A stretch of 64,000 nucleotides of DNA from Coriaria nepalensis (GCA_027186245.1 CP114491.1:6631501-6695500), one strand, 5' to 3'. Numbered from the stretch's first letter, positions 12,801 through 24,350 are shown. Translations and numbers: made by a program. Notes: a model not told the origin generated them from the letters alone.

Positions 12801-15800
12801 ACCTCATTCATTTGATTGAGTGTCTTGAGGAGACTCATTTAAATACTTTTTAGGTGAAACAAATGCACATGCGTCCTTCAGAGGATATTAACATTTTATC
12901 GACAAAACTTGCGTTTAATGTGTGAAAATTGAATTCATTTGAACCTCTTTCATATGATTTAGTTACCTAAGATGACTCATTTAAATGATTTTTAATGGAA
13001 ACAAATGCACATGTGTCCTTTAGAGGAAATTAACATGTTATCCACGAAACTTGTCTTTATAGTGCAAAAAGAGAATTCGTTCGAACCCCATTCATATGAT
13101 TTAGTGTTTTGAGGAGACTCACTCAAATTATTTTTAGGTGAAATAAATGCACACGTGTCCTTTTGAGGACATTAACATGTTATCCACGAAACTTGTGCCT
13201 AACGTGCAAAAATAGAATTCGTTCGAACCTCTTTCATATTATTTAGTGGCTTGAGAAGACTCACTGAAATGATATTTAGGTGAAACAAATGCACACATGT
13301 CCTTCAAAGACAAATAGAATATTATGCATAAAAGTTATCTTTATAGTGTAAAAAAAGAATTCGGTCGACCCTCATTCATATGATTTAGTGTCTTTAGGAG
13401 CCTTATTCAATGGATTTTTAGGTGAAACAAATGCACACGTGTCCTTCAAAGGACATTAATATGTTATCCATGAAACTTTTGTTTAACGTTTAAAAATAGA
13501 ATTCCTTCGAACTTATTTCATATGATTTATTAGCTTGAGATGACTCATTCAAATAATTTTTAGGTGAAATAAATACACATGTGTCCTTCAAAGAACATTA
13601 GCATGTTATGCACGATTGTGTTTAACGTTCAAAAATAGAATTCATTCGAACCTCTTCGAAATGATTTACTAGCTTGAGAAGACTCATTGAATTGATTTAT
13701 AGGTGAAAAAGATGCCCACGTGTCCTTCAAAAAACATTAGTATCTTATGCACGAAACTTGTGTTTGAAGTGCAGTTTCGTGTGAAAATAGAATTCGTTCG
13801 AAGCTCTTTCATATGATTTAGTGACTTGAGGAGACTAATCGAAAGATTTTTAGGTGAAACAAATGCGCACGTGTCGTTCAGAGGACATTAACATGTTATC
13901 CATGAAACTTGTGTTTAACATGCAAAAATATAATTCGTTCAAACCTCTTTCATATTATTTAGTGGCTTAAGAAGACTCATTGAAATGATTTTTTGGTAAA
14001 ACAAATACACACGTCCTTCAAAAATAAATAGAATATTATGCACAAAAGTTATCCTTCTAGTGCAAAAAAAGAATTCGTTCGAACCTATTTCAAATCATTT
14101 ATTTGCTTGAGAAGACTCATTAAAATGATTTTTAGGTGAAACAAATGTACACATGTCCTTCAAAGAATAATAGCATGTTATGCACAAAACTTGTCTTTAT
14201 AGTGCAAATAGAGAATTTATTGGAACCTGACACATATGATCTAGTGTCTTGAGGAGACTCAATCAAATGATTTTTAGGTGAAACAAATGTACACGTGTCT
14301 TTCAAAGGACATCAACATGTTATCCACGAAACTTGTGCTTAATGTTCAAAAATAGAATTCATTTGAACCTCTTTCATATGATTTATTGGTTTGAGAAGAC
14401 TCATTGAAATGATTTTTAGTAGAAACAAATGCACACGTGTCCTTCAGAGGAAATTAGCATGTTATCCACAAAACTTGTCTTTATACTACAATAAGAGAAT
14501 TCGTTCCAATCTCATTCATATGATTTAGTGTCTTGAGGAGACTCATTCAAATGATTTTTAGGGGAAACAAATGCACCCGTGTCCAGTAGAGGACATTATC
14601 ATGTTATCCACGAAACTTGTGCTTAACATGCAAAAATAGAATTCGTTCGAACGTCCTTCATATTATTTAGTGGCCTGAAAAGATTCATTCAAATGATATT
14701 TAGGTGAAACAAATGCACACGTGTCCTTCAAAGGCTAATAGAACGTTATGCACAAAAGTTATCTTTATAGTGCAAAAAAAGAATTCGTTCGAACCTCATT
14801 CATATGATTCAATGTCTTTAGGAGACTTATTCAAAGGATTTTTGGGTGAAACAAATGCACACGTGTCCTTCAGATGACATTAATATGTTATCCACGACAC
14901 TTGTGTTTAACGTTCAAAAATAGAATTGGTTTGAACCTATTTAATATGATTTATAGGCTTGAGAAGACTCATTGAAATGATTTTAAGGTGAAACAAATGC
15001 ACAGATGTCCTTCAGAGGACATTAATATGTTATCCATGAAACTTGTGTTTAATGTTCAAAAATAGAATTTGTTCAAAGCTATTTCATATGATTTATTGGC
15101 TTGAAAGGACTCATTGAAATGATTTTTACGTGAAACAAATGGTTACATGTCCTTCAAAGAACAATAGCACGTTATGCACGAAACTTGTCCTTATAGTACA
15201 AAAAGAGAATTCATTGGAACCTCATACATATGATTTAGTGTCTTGAGGATACTCATCCAAATGATTTTTAGGTTAAACAAATGCAAACGTGTCCTTCAGA
15301 GGACATCAACATGTTATCCACGAAACTTGTGTTTAACGTTCAAAAATAGAATTCGTTCGAATCTCTTTTATATGATTTATTGGCTTGAGAAGACTCATTG
15401 AAATGATTTTTAGGTGAAACAAATGCACATGTGTCCTTCAGAGAACATTAGCATGTTATACATGAAACTTGTCTTAATAGTGCAAAAAAAGAATTCGTTC
15501 GAACCTCACTCATATGATTTAATGTCTTTAGGAGACTCATTCAAAGGATTTTTAGGTGAAAAAAATGCACACGTGTCCTTCAGAGGACATTAATATATTG
15601 TCCAGGAAACTTTTGTTTAACGTTCAAAAATATAATTCGTTCAGACTTCTTTCATATGATTTAAGGGCTTGAGGAGACTCATTGAATTGATTTTTAAGTA
15701 AAATAAATGGACATGTGTCCTTGAAAGGTCATTAGCATGTTATGCACGAAACAACTATTTGAAGTGCAAAAATACAATTCGTTTAAATTGCTTTCATAGG

Positions 15801-16562
15801 ATTTAGTTGCTTGAGGAGAGTCATTGAATTAATTTTTAGGTGATAAAATGCACACGTGTCCTTCGTGCATGTTTTGCACGAAACTCATGTTTGAGAAAAT
15901 AGAAGTCGTTCAAATTGTATTTATATGATTTAGTCGGTTGAGGAGACTCAGCGGAAAGATTTTTAGGTGAAACAAATGCACAAGTGTCCTTCAAAGAACA
16001 TGAGCATGTTATCCACGAAACTTGTGTTTTAACTGCGAATATAGAATTCATTATAACGTCTTTCATATGATTTAGTGGCTTTAGGAGACTCATTGAAATG
16101 ACTTTTAGGTTAAACAAATGCACACGTGTCCTTTAAAGATTGTTTGCATATTACGCATGAAACTTGTGTTTAAAGTACGAAAATAAAATACGTTTGAAAC
16201 ACTTTCATAGAAGTTATTGGCACGAGATGACTCATTGAAATAATTTTTAGGTGAAACAAATGCACACTTGTCCTTCAAATATCATTAGCATGTTTTGCAC
16301 GAAACTCATGTTTGAAGTGCAAATGTAGAATTCATTTGAATTGCTTTCATATGAGTTAGTGGCTTGAGGAGAGTCATTGAAATGATTTTTAGGTGAAATA
16401 AATGTTGCACACGTGTACTTCAAAGATCATTAGCATGTTATGCTCGAAACTCGTGTTTGAAGTGCAAAAATATAATTCATCGAACCTCATTCATATGATT
16501 TAGTACCTTGAGGAGACTCATTGAAATCAGTTTTAGGTGAAACAAAAGCATATGTGTTCTTC
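3851..16562. repeat. 142-bp satellite array, about 90 copies
   Basis: The block TGATTTTTAGGTGAAACAAA recurs every 142 bases (for example at 3881, 4023, 4165 and 4307) through the whole region. A typical unit carries, in order: that block, GCACACGTGTCCTTCAAAG, CATGTTATGCACGAAACTTG, ATAGAATTCGTTCGAACC, CATATGATTTAGTGGCTTG and GAGACTCATTGAA. Copies differ at perhaps 10-20% of positions, and several are shortened: near 5920, 8620, 12560 and 13610. About 12,700/142 gives roughly 90 units. The unit length is not a multiple of three. The left edge joins a family L LTR, and the right edge fades into AT-rich DNA before a truncated copia element. I do not know this satellite from any described family. 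Confidence 0.93.
8570..15650. repeat. Higher-order zone of the satellite: alternating A and B units (284 bp)
   Basis: In this part of the array two unit types alternate. A-type units read GTTATCCACGAAACTTGTG then TTTAACGT, with CCTCTTTCATATGATTTAGT and GGCTTGAGAAGACTCATTGA. B-type units read GTTATGCACGAAACTTGTC then TTTATAGTGCAAAAAAAG, with CCTCATTCATATG and GTCTTGAGGAGACTCATTCA. Clear pairs lie at 10020-10480, 10790-11000, 11080-11260, 13030-13220 and 14160-14360. The first B unit is near 8570 and the last near 15480. To the left (3850-8500) the units are mostly a third, GTTTGAAGTG or GTTTAAAGTG type without regular alternation. This implies the dimer was amplified after the monomer array formed. 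Confidence 0.75.
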
Positions 16563-16670
16563 AATATAATTACTATACCATTTAATATAATTTACTACTG
16601 CTATATCATTTAAAATCATTTACTATCATTTACTATATTGCTTACTGTACAGTCATTTTATATAATTAAC
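16563..16670. repeat. AT-rich TTTACTAT-type low-complexity DNA
   Basis: This short stretch between satellite and copia fragment is made of imperfect TTTACTAT/CATTTACTA units and contains CTTACTGTAC. A longer stretch of the same flavour lies on the other side of the copia element (20640-20960), so the element may sit inside it. Confidence 0.5.
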
Positions 16671-19198
16671 ATGGATCACATGCAAAACTTCCAAATTGAT
16701 TCAAAACATAAGTGTGAGACTTGTGTCGAGGCAAAACAAAGGAGGTCATCATTTCAAACAATTGAAAAAAATACCAAATCACTTGATTTAATCCATAGCC
16801 ATATATGTGATTTTAAATCCATTCAAACAAGGGGTGGTAATAAAAATTTATTACCTTTATCGATGATAGCATAAAATACTATTATATGTATTTGTTGAAA
16901 AGCAAGGACGAAGCTTTAGAGAAATTTGTTCTCTTTAAGAGTGAAGTTGAAAATCAACTCAACAAGAAAATAAAGGAATTAAGAAGTGATCGAGGTGGGG
17001 AATATGTCGTACCATTTAAAGTAATATGTGCACAACATGGTATCATACATCAAACCATTGCTCTTTATTCTCCCCAATCAAATGGGGTTGCTCAAAGGAA
17101 AAATTATACCTCAAAGGAAATGATGAATGTGATGTTGATCATTTCTAGGTTACCTCATAATATGTGGGGGGAAGCCGTCTTGTCGGCAAATTACCTTTTA
17201 AATAAAGTAGCCCGAAAAGATGTTGGAAAGACACAATATGAATTATGAAAAGGGAAGAAGCCTTCTTTTAAATTCTTGCGAGTGTGGGGGTGCCTTGCCA
17301 AAGTAGCCGTACCTCCACCAAAGAAGGTAAGGATAGGTCCAACAATGATTGATTGCATCTTCATTAGCTATGCAAATAACAGTAGTGCATATCAATTTCT
17401 TGTACATGAGTGTAAAATCTCAGACATTCACAAGAATACGATAATGTAATCTAAAAATGCATCATTCTTTGAACATGTATTCCCATGTAAGTCCCAAGCA
17501 AAATCGAGTTCGTCTAAACAAACACTTGAGGATATTAGTAAAAATATTCAAAACCAAGAAAAAGAAGATGAACAAGAGGTTGAAATTGAACCTCGACATA
17601 GCAAAAAAGCTAGGATAGAAAAATCTTTTGGTCTAGATTTTTTGATGTTGGAAGGTGAACCTCAAACTTGTAAGGAAGCTGTGAATTCATCTAAAGGTTC
17701 TTTATGGAAATAGGCTATCAATAGTGAAATTGAATCAATTTTACAAAATCATACTTAAGAGTTAGTAGATCTTTCTCCAGGTAGTAAGCCTCTAGGGTCC
17801 ACATGGATTTTGAAGAGAAAAATGAAAGTTGATGAGTTAATTGATAAGTACAAGGCTAGACTTGTAATTAAGGGATACAAGCAGCGAGAAGGCATTAATT
17901 ACTTTGACATATATTCTCCTGTAACGAGAATAAATTTTATTAGAATGATACTTGCGATTGCCTCTTTGTGAAATCTAAAAGTACATGAAATGGATGTGAA
18001 AATAACCTTTATGAATGGAAATTTAAATGAAGAAATCCACATGGAATAACATGAAGGTTTCATAGCCCCAGGACAAGAAAATAAAGTTTGTAAACTGGTG
18101 AAATCTTTATATGGCTTAATGTAAGCACCATAACAATAGCATGAAAAATTTGATCACACAATGATGGCTAATTGTTTCAAAATCAACTAGTGTGATAAAT
18201 GTGTCTATGTGAAAAGTACAAAAAATGGATACGTCATTTTGTGCCGTTATGTTGATAACATGCTCATAGTTGGATGATAAGATAGTGAAATCTACCAAGG
18301 ATATGCTAAATTCTAAATTTTACATGAAAGATATGAGTCTACCAGATTTCATTTTGGGAATTATAATCTCAAGAACATCAAACGGGTTCATTTCTGAGTC
18401 AGTCTCATTACGTAGATAAAATTCTTCAAAAATTTAGCAAAGAAGATTCTGGTGTAGCAAGAACACCTATTAATGTCAGTTTGCACATGAGTAAAAAATA
18501 AAGGCGAGAGTATTTCTCAATTAGAGAACTTTAGAGTGATAGGCAATCTGTTGTACTTAACAAGTTGTACAAGACCTAATTTAGCCTATGCAATTAGCAA
18601 ATTGAGTAGATATACGAGTAATCCAAGGCATGACCATTGAAAAAGAATCATGAGAGTATTAAGGTACCTATGCTATACTCGTAGTTATGGACTACACTAT
18701 AACAGATATCCAATTGTACTAGAAGGGTACATAAATGCAAACTGGATATTAGATATGAAAGACTCAAAGTCTACGAATGGCTATATGTTTACACTAGCAG
18801 GTGCAGATGTTTCTTGGAAATCCTCTAAACAAACTATAATAGCTAGATCTACCATGGAATCTGAGTTTATAGCTTTAGATAAATGTGAAGAAGAGGTAGA
18901 ATGGTTACGACAATTCTTAGAAGATATTCCAAAATGGTCAAAGTCTATGCTAACAATTTGCATTCATTGCGATAGTCAATCTGCAATTGGAAGAGAACAT
19001 AGCAATATGTATAATGGTAAGTCTAGACATATACGTCGACAACATAATATCATCAGACAACAACTCTCTACTGGAGTTATCTTTATTGACTATGTAAAAC
19101 TAAAGGGTAACATTGTGGATCCGCTAACCAAAGGATTAAATAGAGAGTTAGTTGAAAATTCATTAAGAGGAATGGGACTAAAGCCCATGAAAAAGTAA
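16671..19198 (+). pseudogene. Ty1/copia retrotransposon pol, 5'-truncated and inactive
   Basis: The domains follow copia order. First is the end of GAG-pre-integrase (KHKCETCVEAKQ), then the integrase core (DLIHSHICDF, LRSDRGGEYV, YSPQSNGVAQRKN). Next is reverse transcriptase (STWILKRKMKVDE, KARLVIKGYKQREG, MDVKITFMNGNLNEEIHME, LVKSLYGLM), and last RNase H ([36 protein letters not shown]). The final open frame (18650-19198) is intact. Several catalytic positions have changed. The first integrase Asp of IHSD is His. The Glu of NGVAERKN is Gln. The RT motif YVDD reads YVDN near 18250. Stops occur at about 16872, 17246, 17446, 17711, 17756, 17969 and 18046. Gag, protease and the 5' LTR are absent. 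Confidence 0.92.
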
Positions 19199-19795
19199 AT
19201 CAATACAATGGAAAGCCAACCTAGTTGACTGAAGATCCTAAGATCTAGGTCAAAGGGACAACCTAGTTGTATAAGACCTAATTATATCACTATGGGGGTT
19301 ATCCTCCTATCAATTCCCATGATGAAACAATAATGCCCGTAAAAGAAAGGATAAGCTAAGCTTTTAATAATTCTTAGGCGTCGGAAAATTCGAGCGAAGT
19401 AAAACGGGTTACTCTGATTAAGAATCACTTATGTGAGAGAGAAGTGGGGTCAGTTCAAAGGGAATTAACTTGGGGATAATTCTTATCAACTCTTGCAGAA
19501 CCAGGAAAATGTTCGAGGCCAAAGTGAACATAACAATGAGAACTCAAATGTGTCAGGTAAGACTCCTATGTAAAGTATATTATTGTTTACACGAAGGGCA
19601 GAATAGTTCAAAGACATCGTGTCTACTGATCATCCAGTACAATTAATGTACTTTTATAAGAGAAGATTCAAAGGTCGATACCTACCTATCCTATGTAGGT
19701 TTCAAACCGTCGAACTCTATCTCCTGGTCAAAATATTTTAATGTAAAAAAAACTTACATTTTATATAATCCGTCAATTTCATTCATGCAGGGGAT
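19199..19795 (+). mobile_element. 3' untranslated part of the copia element, ending in the polypurine tract
   Basis: This is non-coding sequence between the RNase H stop codon and the 3' LTR. It ends in GCAGGGGAT (19788-19795), which fits the polypurine tract that primes plus-strand synthesis immediately before an LTR beginning TGTTGG. No open frame is seen. Confidence 0.65.
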
Positions 19796-20624
19796 TGTTG
19801 GAAAATTAGTATTTCAACACGCTATGTTTATGCTCAATTTTGAGTGGGGTCCACTTCGTGTAAATGAAAGGTCAAAGATGATTCAAATTCTCCTCTATGA
19901 AAGCTTCGAATCGGTATATGGTACGCTCAAAATGATTAATGGGTGAATATGAAATTGAATTTCAAAGTGCAACCATTGGAATAGTTTGAAGTATAAAAAT
20001 TAAAAAAAGAAAATTTTGTCCCACATTGGAAAGGGGAACAAGTGAGAGAGTATTTATATAGAATTGCATATTTGTTAATGGGTAATAAAATATAAGGTAG
20101 AATGATTTCTCTTGTGCACGCTTGTAGGGGGGTTGCAAATCCGGACTGGATTGAGCTTGCCTCATGTGCGCGCACCTGGGCGCAATGAATGTCGACCTAG
20201 AAGTGATCAGGTTTGCCTTAGCCCACATTTTGTTTTCTTCTTGAATTTTTTTTTCTCTTCTACAAATGTATAAAGATGAAAGGATGCAATTTAATTTTCA
20301 ATTTCATCATATTTAAATATATATTAAACTAGATTAAATTTCAGATTAAATTCTCATTAATCTACTCTCTCTCAATGAGCCTATAATTAGCACTCTTCTT
20401 CCATTTGGAAAGACACCAAGAATACAAAGTCTATTTTTTGTTCTTGCCTCTAGAATTCTAAGTTTCATGTATAGTAGAGTTTGAACCAAGTTTGAGGTCG
20501 CCGGAATAGTTTCAGTGTTGCGCCCTACTGTTCATCGCCATTGTATTCTGGGAGATAGATGTCGTTCAGCCTTCTGTACTAACGTGACAAGGCGAATCTG
20601 TTTTAAGGAAACTATTACATAACA
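19796..20624 (+). repeat. 3' LTR of the copia element
   Basis: It begins TGTTGGAAAATTAG directly after the polypurine tract and ends TTACATAACA, giving the usual TG...CA borders and a length of 829 bases. A TATA-like GAGTATTTATATAGA lies near 20050, consistent with the LTR promoter. The partner 5' LTR is missing, so LTR divergence cannot be used to date the element. Borders were set by eye. Confidence 0.75.
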
Positions 20625-20639
20625 GGCCTCGATTTGATT

Positions 20640-20960
20640 CTCAATTTTTTCCTCACTATTTTCTATTTTATGTTCAATTATTTATACTGTTTGAAATTTG
20701 TTCAATATTCTATTTTATTATTTCAATACATTTTTGCTATTTTATATATTATGTTCTATTTTATGATTTACTATTCACTATTGTACGGTCTCTATCAATT
20801 TACTATTTTACTATTTACATATTCTACTTACTGTATTACTATTCACAAATTCTATTTTTTGTATTACTATTTATTATATTCTATCTCTAAATTAGTCACT
20901 ATTTATTCTATTTATTATATATACATTCCACAAGAGCTCTATTATTAGTTCTGTTATTTC
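20640..20960. repeat. AT-rich low-complexity region of TTTACTATT units
   Basis: Over 300 bases are built almost entirely of A, T and scattered C, with many TACTAT, TTTACTATT and TTCTATTTTA units. An open frame of 104 codons runs through it, rich in Phe, Tyr, Leu and Ile. That is what AT-rich low-complexity DNA produces by chance, so I do not call a gene. Confidence 0.7.
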
Positions 20961-21179
20961 ATGACCTTCCTTCTCTCAAGTACAGAATTTACAATTTTAC
21001 CGGTCGAAGCACTTGGTGTTGTTCTATACAACACCTTTCTTGTTGGACCAACACAACACCTTTCTTGCTGTTGTTCTATAACAATTATATCATATATAAT
21101 ATATTTTATAGAAAATATAGTAAATCCTATCAATATTAAATCAAGATTTAGGGAAATGGAATATATTTTTTGATTTGCA

Positions 21180-22020
21180 GAACTCTTCTTGAATAAGATG
21201 GGGAGGCGCTTATGTGTTTCGCCCTCTAATCGTTATCCACACGATTTGTTTCGTATGGTTATGTTTCTACTTAAGATCTCATTTCACGAGATAATAAGCT
21301 CGAGGAAAATGAATGGAAAAGACTCTTTTCTCTCTTTGATTTTTGGCCAAGATGCTTATATGAGCATTTGATAATTTTGGCTGCTAAGGGTGGTATTTAT
21401 AAGGCTCCATTAGGTATAAGGTTTCCTAATCTCTTTAGGTTTCCTTATACCTTAGGTTCCTAATCACATTAGAAAATAAATGGATCAAACTCATTTCCAT
21501 ATGGCTGGCCAACCGTGAGTTATTTAATTAATCTTTTGATTTTTTAACGTATGAAAATCTAATTAATGATCCGATTCATTAAACTTTTAATGTCTGATTA
21601 TTAATTACAAACCTTTAAAATCCTTTTATAATTAAATGAAAGTTCCTATGTAACAAATTTAATTTCATACGTAGTTGTACTAGCAGAGCCGCATGAAATT
21701 AAAATAACAAATTAATAATTACGATTTTACCCTTATAGTCAAACTACAAGTCAAATTACCATTTTACCTCTAAAATAGTTTTGACAAAACTTTAATTAAG
21801 TTACTATGAACCTTATGTGTGTGACCGATTAGTTTCTATATCACGCTGGAAAGAATATTTCATAAACATCAGTATGATTTTATTTGCCCCAGCAGTAGTA
21901 ATCGACTTTCATTAATGACAATAAATAATATCTTGTTAATATTCGTATAAAAATATTATCACATAAAGTATTTGCCTCATCAGGTCAAAATCCGATTGTT
22001 TTGACGAGCATATATTTTCA
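21180..22020 (-). repeat. Family L LTR copy, minus orientation
   Basis: The segment CGCCCTCTAATCGTTATCCA (21219) matches 33557 and following. CATATGGCTGGCCAACC (21499) matches the GGCCAGCCATACC of 42409. The stretch ACCCTTATAGTCAAACTACA (21729) with AGTCAAATTACCATTTTACC matches 42664-42705. GTGTGACCGATTAG (21819) matches 42781, and the end near 21985-22010 matches 43862-43910. Compared with the 42.2-44.2 kb copy it lacks several hundred bases of U3. A TATA-like GGTATTTATAAGG lies near 21391. No PBS or internal region is recognisable, so it may be a solo LTR. Confidence 0.65.
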
Positions 22021-22480
22021 CCATGTGTTTCAGCCGAAACCACAAAAAAAATACAATGTATTTTAGCAGAATTCAGCTAAAACCACAAAGGGACCACATG
22101 CTTCGACCGACTTCGGCAGAAGTCAGGTCAGGGCAACACGTTTCGGCCGAAATTAGGCCGGTTGGAAAGAGGAATTGGACCAAAATTGAAGGAACTTACC
22201 ATTGTGGCCAATAAAAAGTGTTTTTAATCAAAGTTGGCTAAAGTCTTGACAGAAAAAAAAACCTTGCAGTTAAGGTACCTTAACCTTATCCAAAGATCAA
22301 ATAATCTTTTAAAGATATTTTCAAAGAAGAAAACCCTCTAAAAAAAGATTATCTTGAATTATTTGAACTATTGGACTATCTCATATTGTCTTAGATTGTT
22401 AGGATTTCAAGCAAGATTCTTTTATGATCGGAAGATCGATAAATATCAATTATCTTAACTGACTCACCAAAATCCTTCAA
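22021..22480. other. Non-coding DNA, no gene recognised
   Basis: There are several CGGCCGAAA/TTCGGC-like words between 22030 and 22170, but no open frame I trust and no RNA gene. The 63-codon frame at 22023 has no recognisable motif. Confidence 0.4.
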
Positions 22481-22745
22481 AACAACCTTCAACCGACACA
22501 TTGATTCCAACAGCCTTCTATATCATGCTATGCATATACAGCCAAGCGAAAGGAAAATAACAGCCAAGCGACATTAACAGCCAAGCATTATGTTTAGATA
22601 GTAAATTATGTATCATCCTTTCCATTTCCTTGTCTTTTAGATATTAACAGCCAAGCGTTCTGTTTAGACATTAACAGCCAAGCCTTTTGTATCATCCTTT
22701 TCATTTCCTTGTTTTTAACAGCCAAACAAAAGGAAAATAAATTCG
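22481..22745 (+). repeat. Cluster of AACAGCCAAGCG words
   Basis: The word ACAGCCAAGC, or a near variant, occurs about seven times within 200 bases: near 22540, 22560, 22579, 22649, 22674 and 22719, with a diverged form at 22509. Between the words, TATCATCCTTTTCATTTCCTTG occurs in two close variants (from about 22611 and 22687). This suggests a short segment duplicated several times. Function unknown. Confidence 0.6.
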
Positions 22746-23279
22746 AGTGTTTAGATAATATTTTTCCCTCTCCTCAACTAAATTCAATGAATCCTCACTA
22801 AAACATTTATTGAAAAATCTACAGAATTCTACATTTATAAATTCTATAAAGGACTAAAATTGAGTATTTAGAAAAAAAAAATAATTTTAGACGATTGGAT
22901 TATTTGAAGTATATTATTTGGTCTCAGTATATATGTTTTGAGAGTTGTGCTAGTCATGATGTGATAACTATAAGTTATGCAATAATTACAAATATTTCTT
23001 TTATTAAGGTTTGAATCACATTTGGTTTGTAGTTGTTGATGTAGATTTTCGTCCGCTACAAAGAGCTCTACAATTCACCGTATGTCTCAAAGATCTACTC
23101 CTGCACTCACCGATAAACTACTATCGGGGTAGTGGTCGGCCAATCCTGCTTTGATGTTCTAGTTAACTTTTTAAAGAGGAAAACGAAGAGTATTGAAGAA
23201 GCTTGTTTTTTTCTTAATTAAATTTGCATTACCTCTTACTGTCAAGACATTTGATTTTTATACCTGATTTAAACTGGAA

Positions 23280-23765
23280 AGCTCCCGACAGCTTTACACG
23301 TGTCGCCCCCTCACTCCTCTATTATATGCTCCAGGACGGGTGTCAACACCCTACAGTCTGACATAGTAGGGATTTGCTCCCCACTCACCTGTCCTTCTGG
23401 GCAACAAGGCACCGCCCCAGTCTGACATCTTCCAAGGCACCTCAACGTGCATCAGCACCACCCTTGTCTGACATACCAAAGACAAAGTCTCCACTCGAGT
23501 GTCTGTTGCTTTCCACCTGTCCACTCGTTCAGTCCTATTGCCAATATCTAAGCCAAGCGAGGAAATACCTGACTCATCTTCAGCATCTTCTTGAGACTTT
23601 TCGCCTCACCTAAATATGGATAACCAAATTGATGCCACCTCAGCCCTTCTGTACCTTAGCCTAAGATATTATCTACCCTCAACACTTTATTTTTATAATT
23701 TGAAGCTGACGACGTCCAGCCTCGGTCTCTGAGGCTGCTCAACTGAGACTCTCCCGGAATTAGAT
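23280..23765. other. GC-richer non-coding segment with repeated GTCTGACAT
   Basis: The segment is richer in C than its surroundings and contains the word GTCTGACAT three times (23356, 23421 and 23476). It also has several CCACTCRCCTGTCC-like words. It looks like a piece of a retrotransposon LTR or leader, but no diagnostic border is visible. The 79-codon open frame starting at 23374 is low in motif content and is not called. Confidence 0.35.
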
Positions 23766-23919
23766 ATAACAGTAGTCATATTCAAATTTATTTTGGCCAA
23801 CAAAAAAATTCAAATTTATTCAATCTAATTGATCGATACTGACTTTATGTGCGTCTTTCCATTCTTATATATATATATATATATTAAGATGTTTGTTGAA
23901 AGATAGAAAAGTAGGGGGG

Positions 23920-24215
23920 CTTTTTTTCCAGTACCGACAGGAATACCGGTATCGATCTCGATATTGGTTCCGGTTAAGTCATAAATTTAAAAAATGATAC
24001 CGATTCCGATATCAGAATCACTATTAGAATTCAATATCAATATCTGTATCAGAATCAATTTTGATTCTATTACCGTACTAATGCTAAAAATACCGATATC
24101 GAACCGAAATATAATTTATAATTCCGATACCGATATCAGTACCAGCTATACAAGAAAGATACCGGTACCAATATTGGTACCCTTAAATATCGGTAATTTT
24201 GGTTATCCACAAGAA
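23920..24215. repeat. Cluster of TACCGATATC-type words (possible hAT end)
   Basis: Within 300 bases there are many imperfect copies of a CCGATATC/TACCGGTATC word: ATACCGGTATCGAT (23943), ATACCGATTCCGATATCAG (23997), ATACCGATATCGAACCG (24090), ATTCCGATACCGATATCAGT (24121) and GATACCGGTACC (24159). Ac/Ds-type hAT transposons have terminal regions packed with similar CCGGTA/CGGTAT words, so this may be a hAT subterminal region. No terminal inverted repeat or 8-bp duplication was found. A TA microsatellite lies just before it, at about 23868-23885. Confidence 0.45.
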
Positions 24216-24350
24216 AAGTTTTAATTTTTAAGGAAGAAAGAAGAAGTCTTCGTATGCAAATCTAAGATTTTCCTTGACAATCAATAAAATAATTAATGTT
24301 TGTCAATGTAATGGTACACTTTTTAAGAGAAGGAAAAAAAAAAAAAAAAA

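Noticed and set aside
3900..16130. Several minus-strand open frames of 60-104 codons (for example at 6241-6543, 9296-9610 and 15836-16123) that resemble one another
   Set aside because: They are readings of the 142-bp satellite. Their similarity comes from the repeat, and the unit length is not a multiple of three, so no stable protein is encoded.
3851..16562. A CRISPR-like regular repeat array
   Set aside because: Units are directly tandem with no unique spacers, and the genome is a plant nuclear one.
20634..20948. A 104-codon open frame rich in Tyr, Phe and Leu
   Set aside because: Low-complexity AT-rich DNA with no domain; open by composition.
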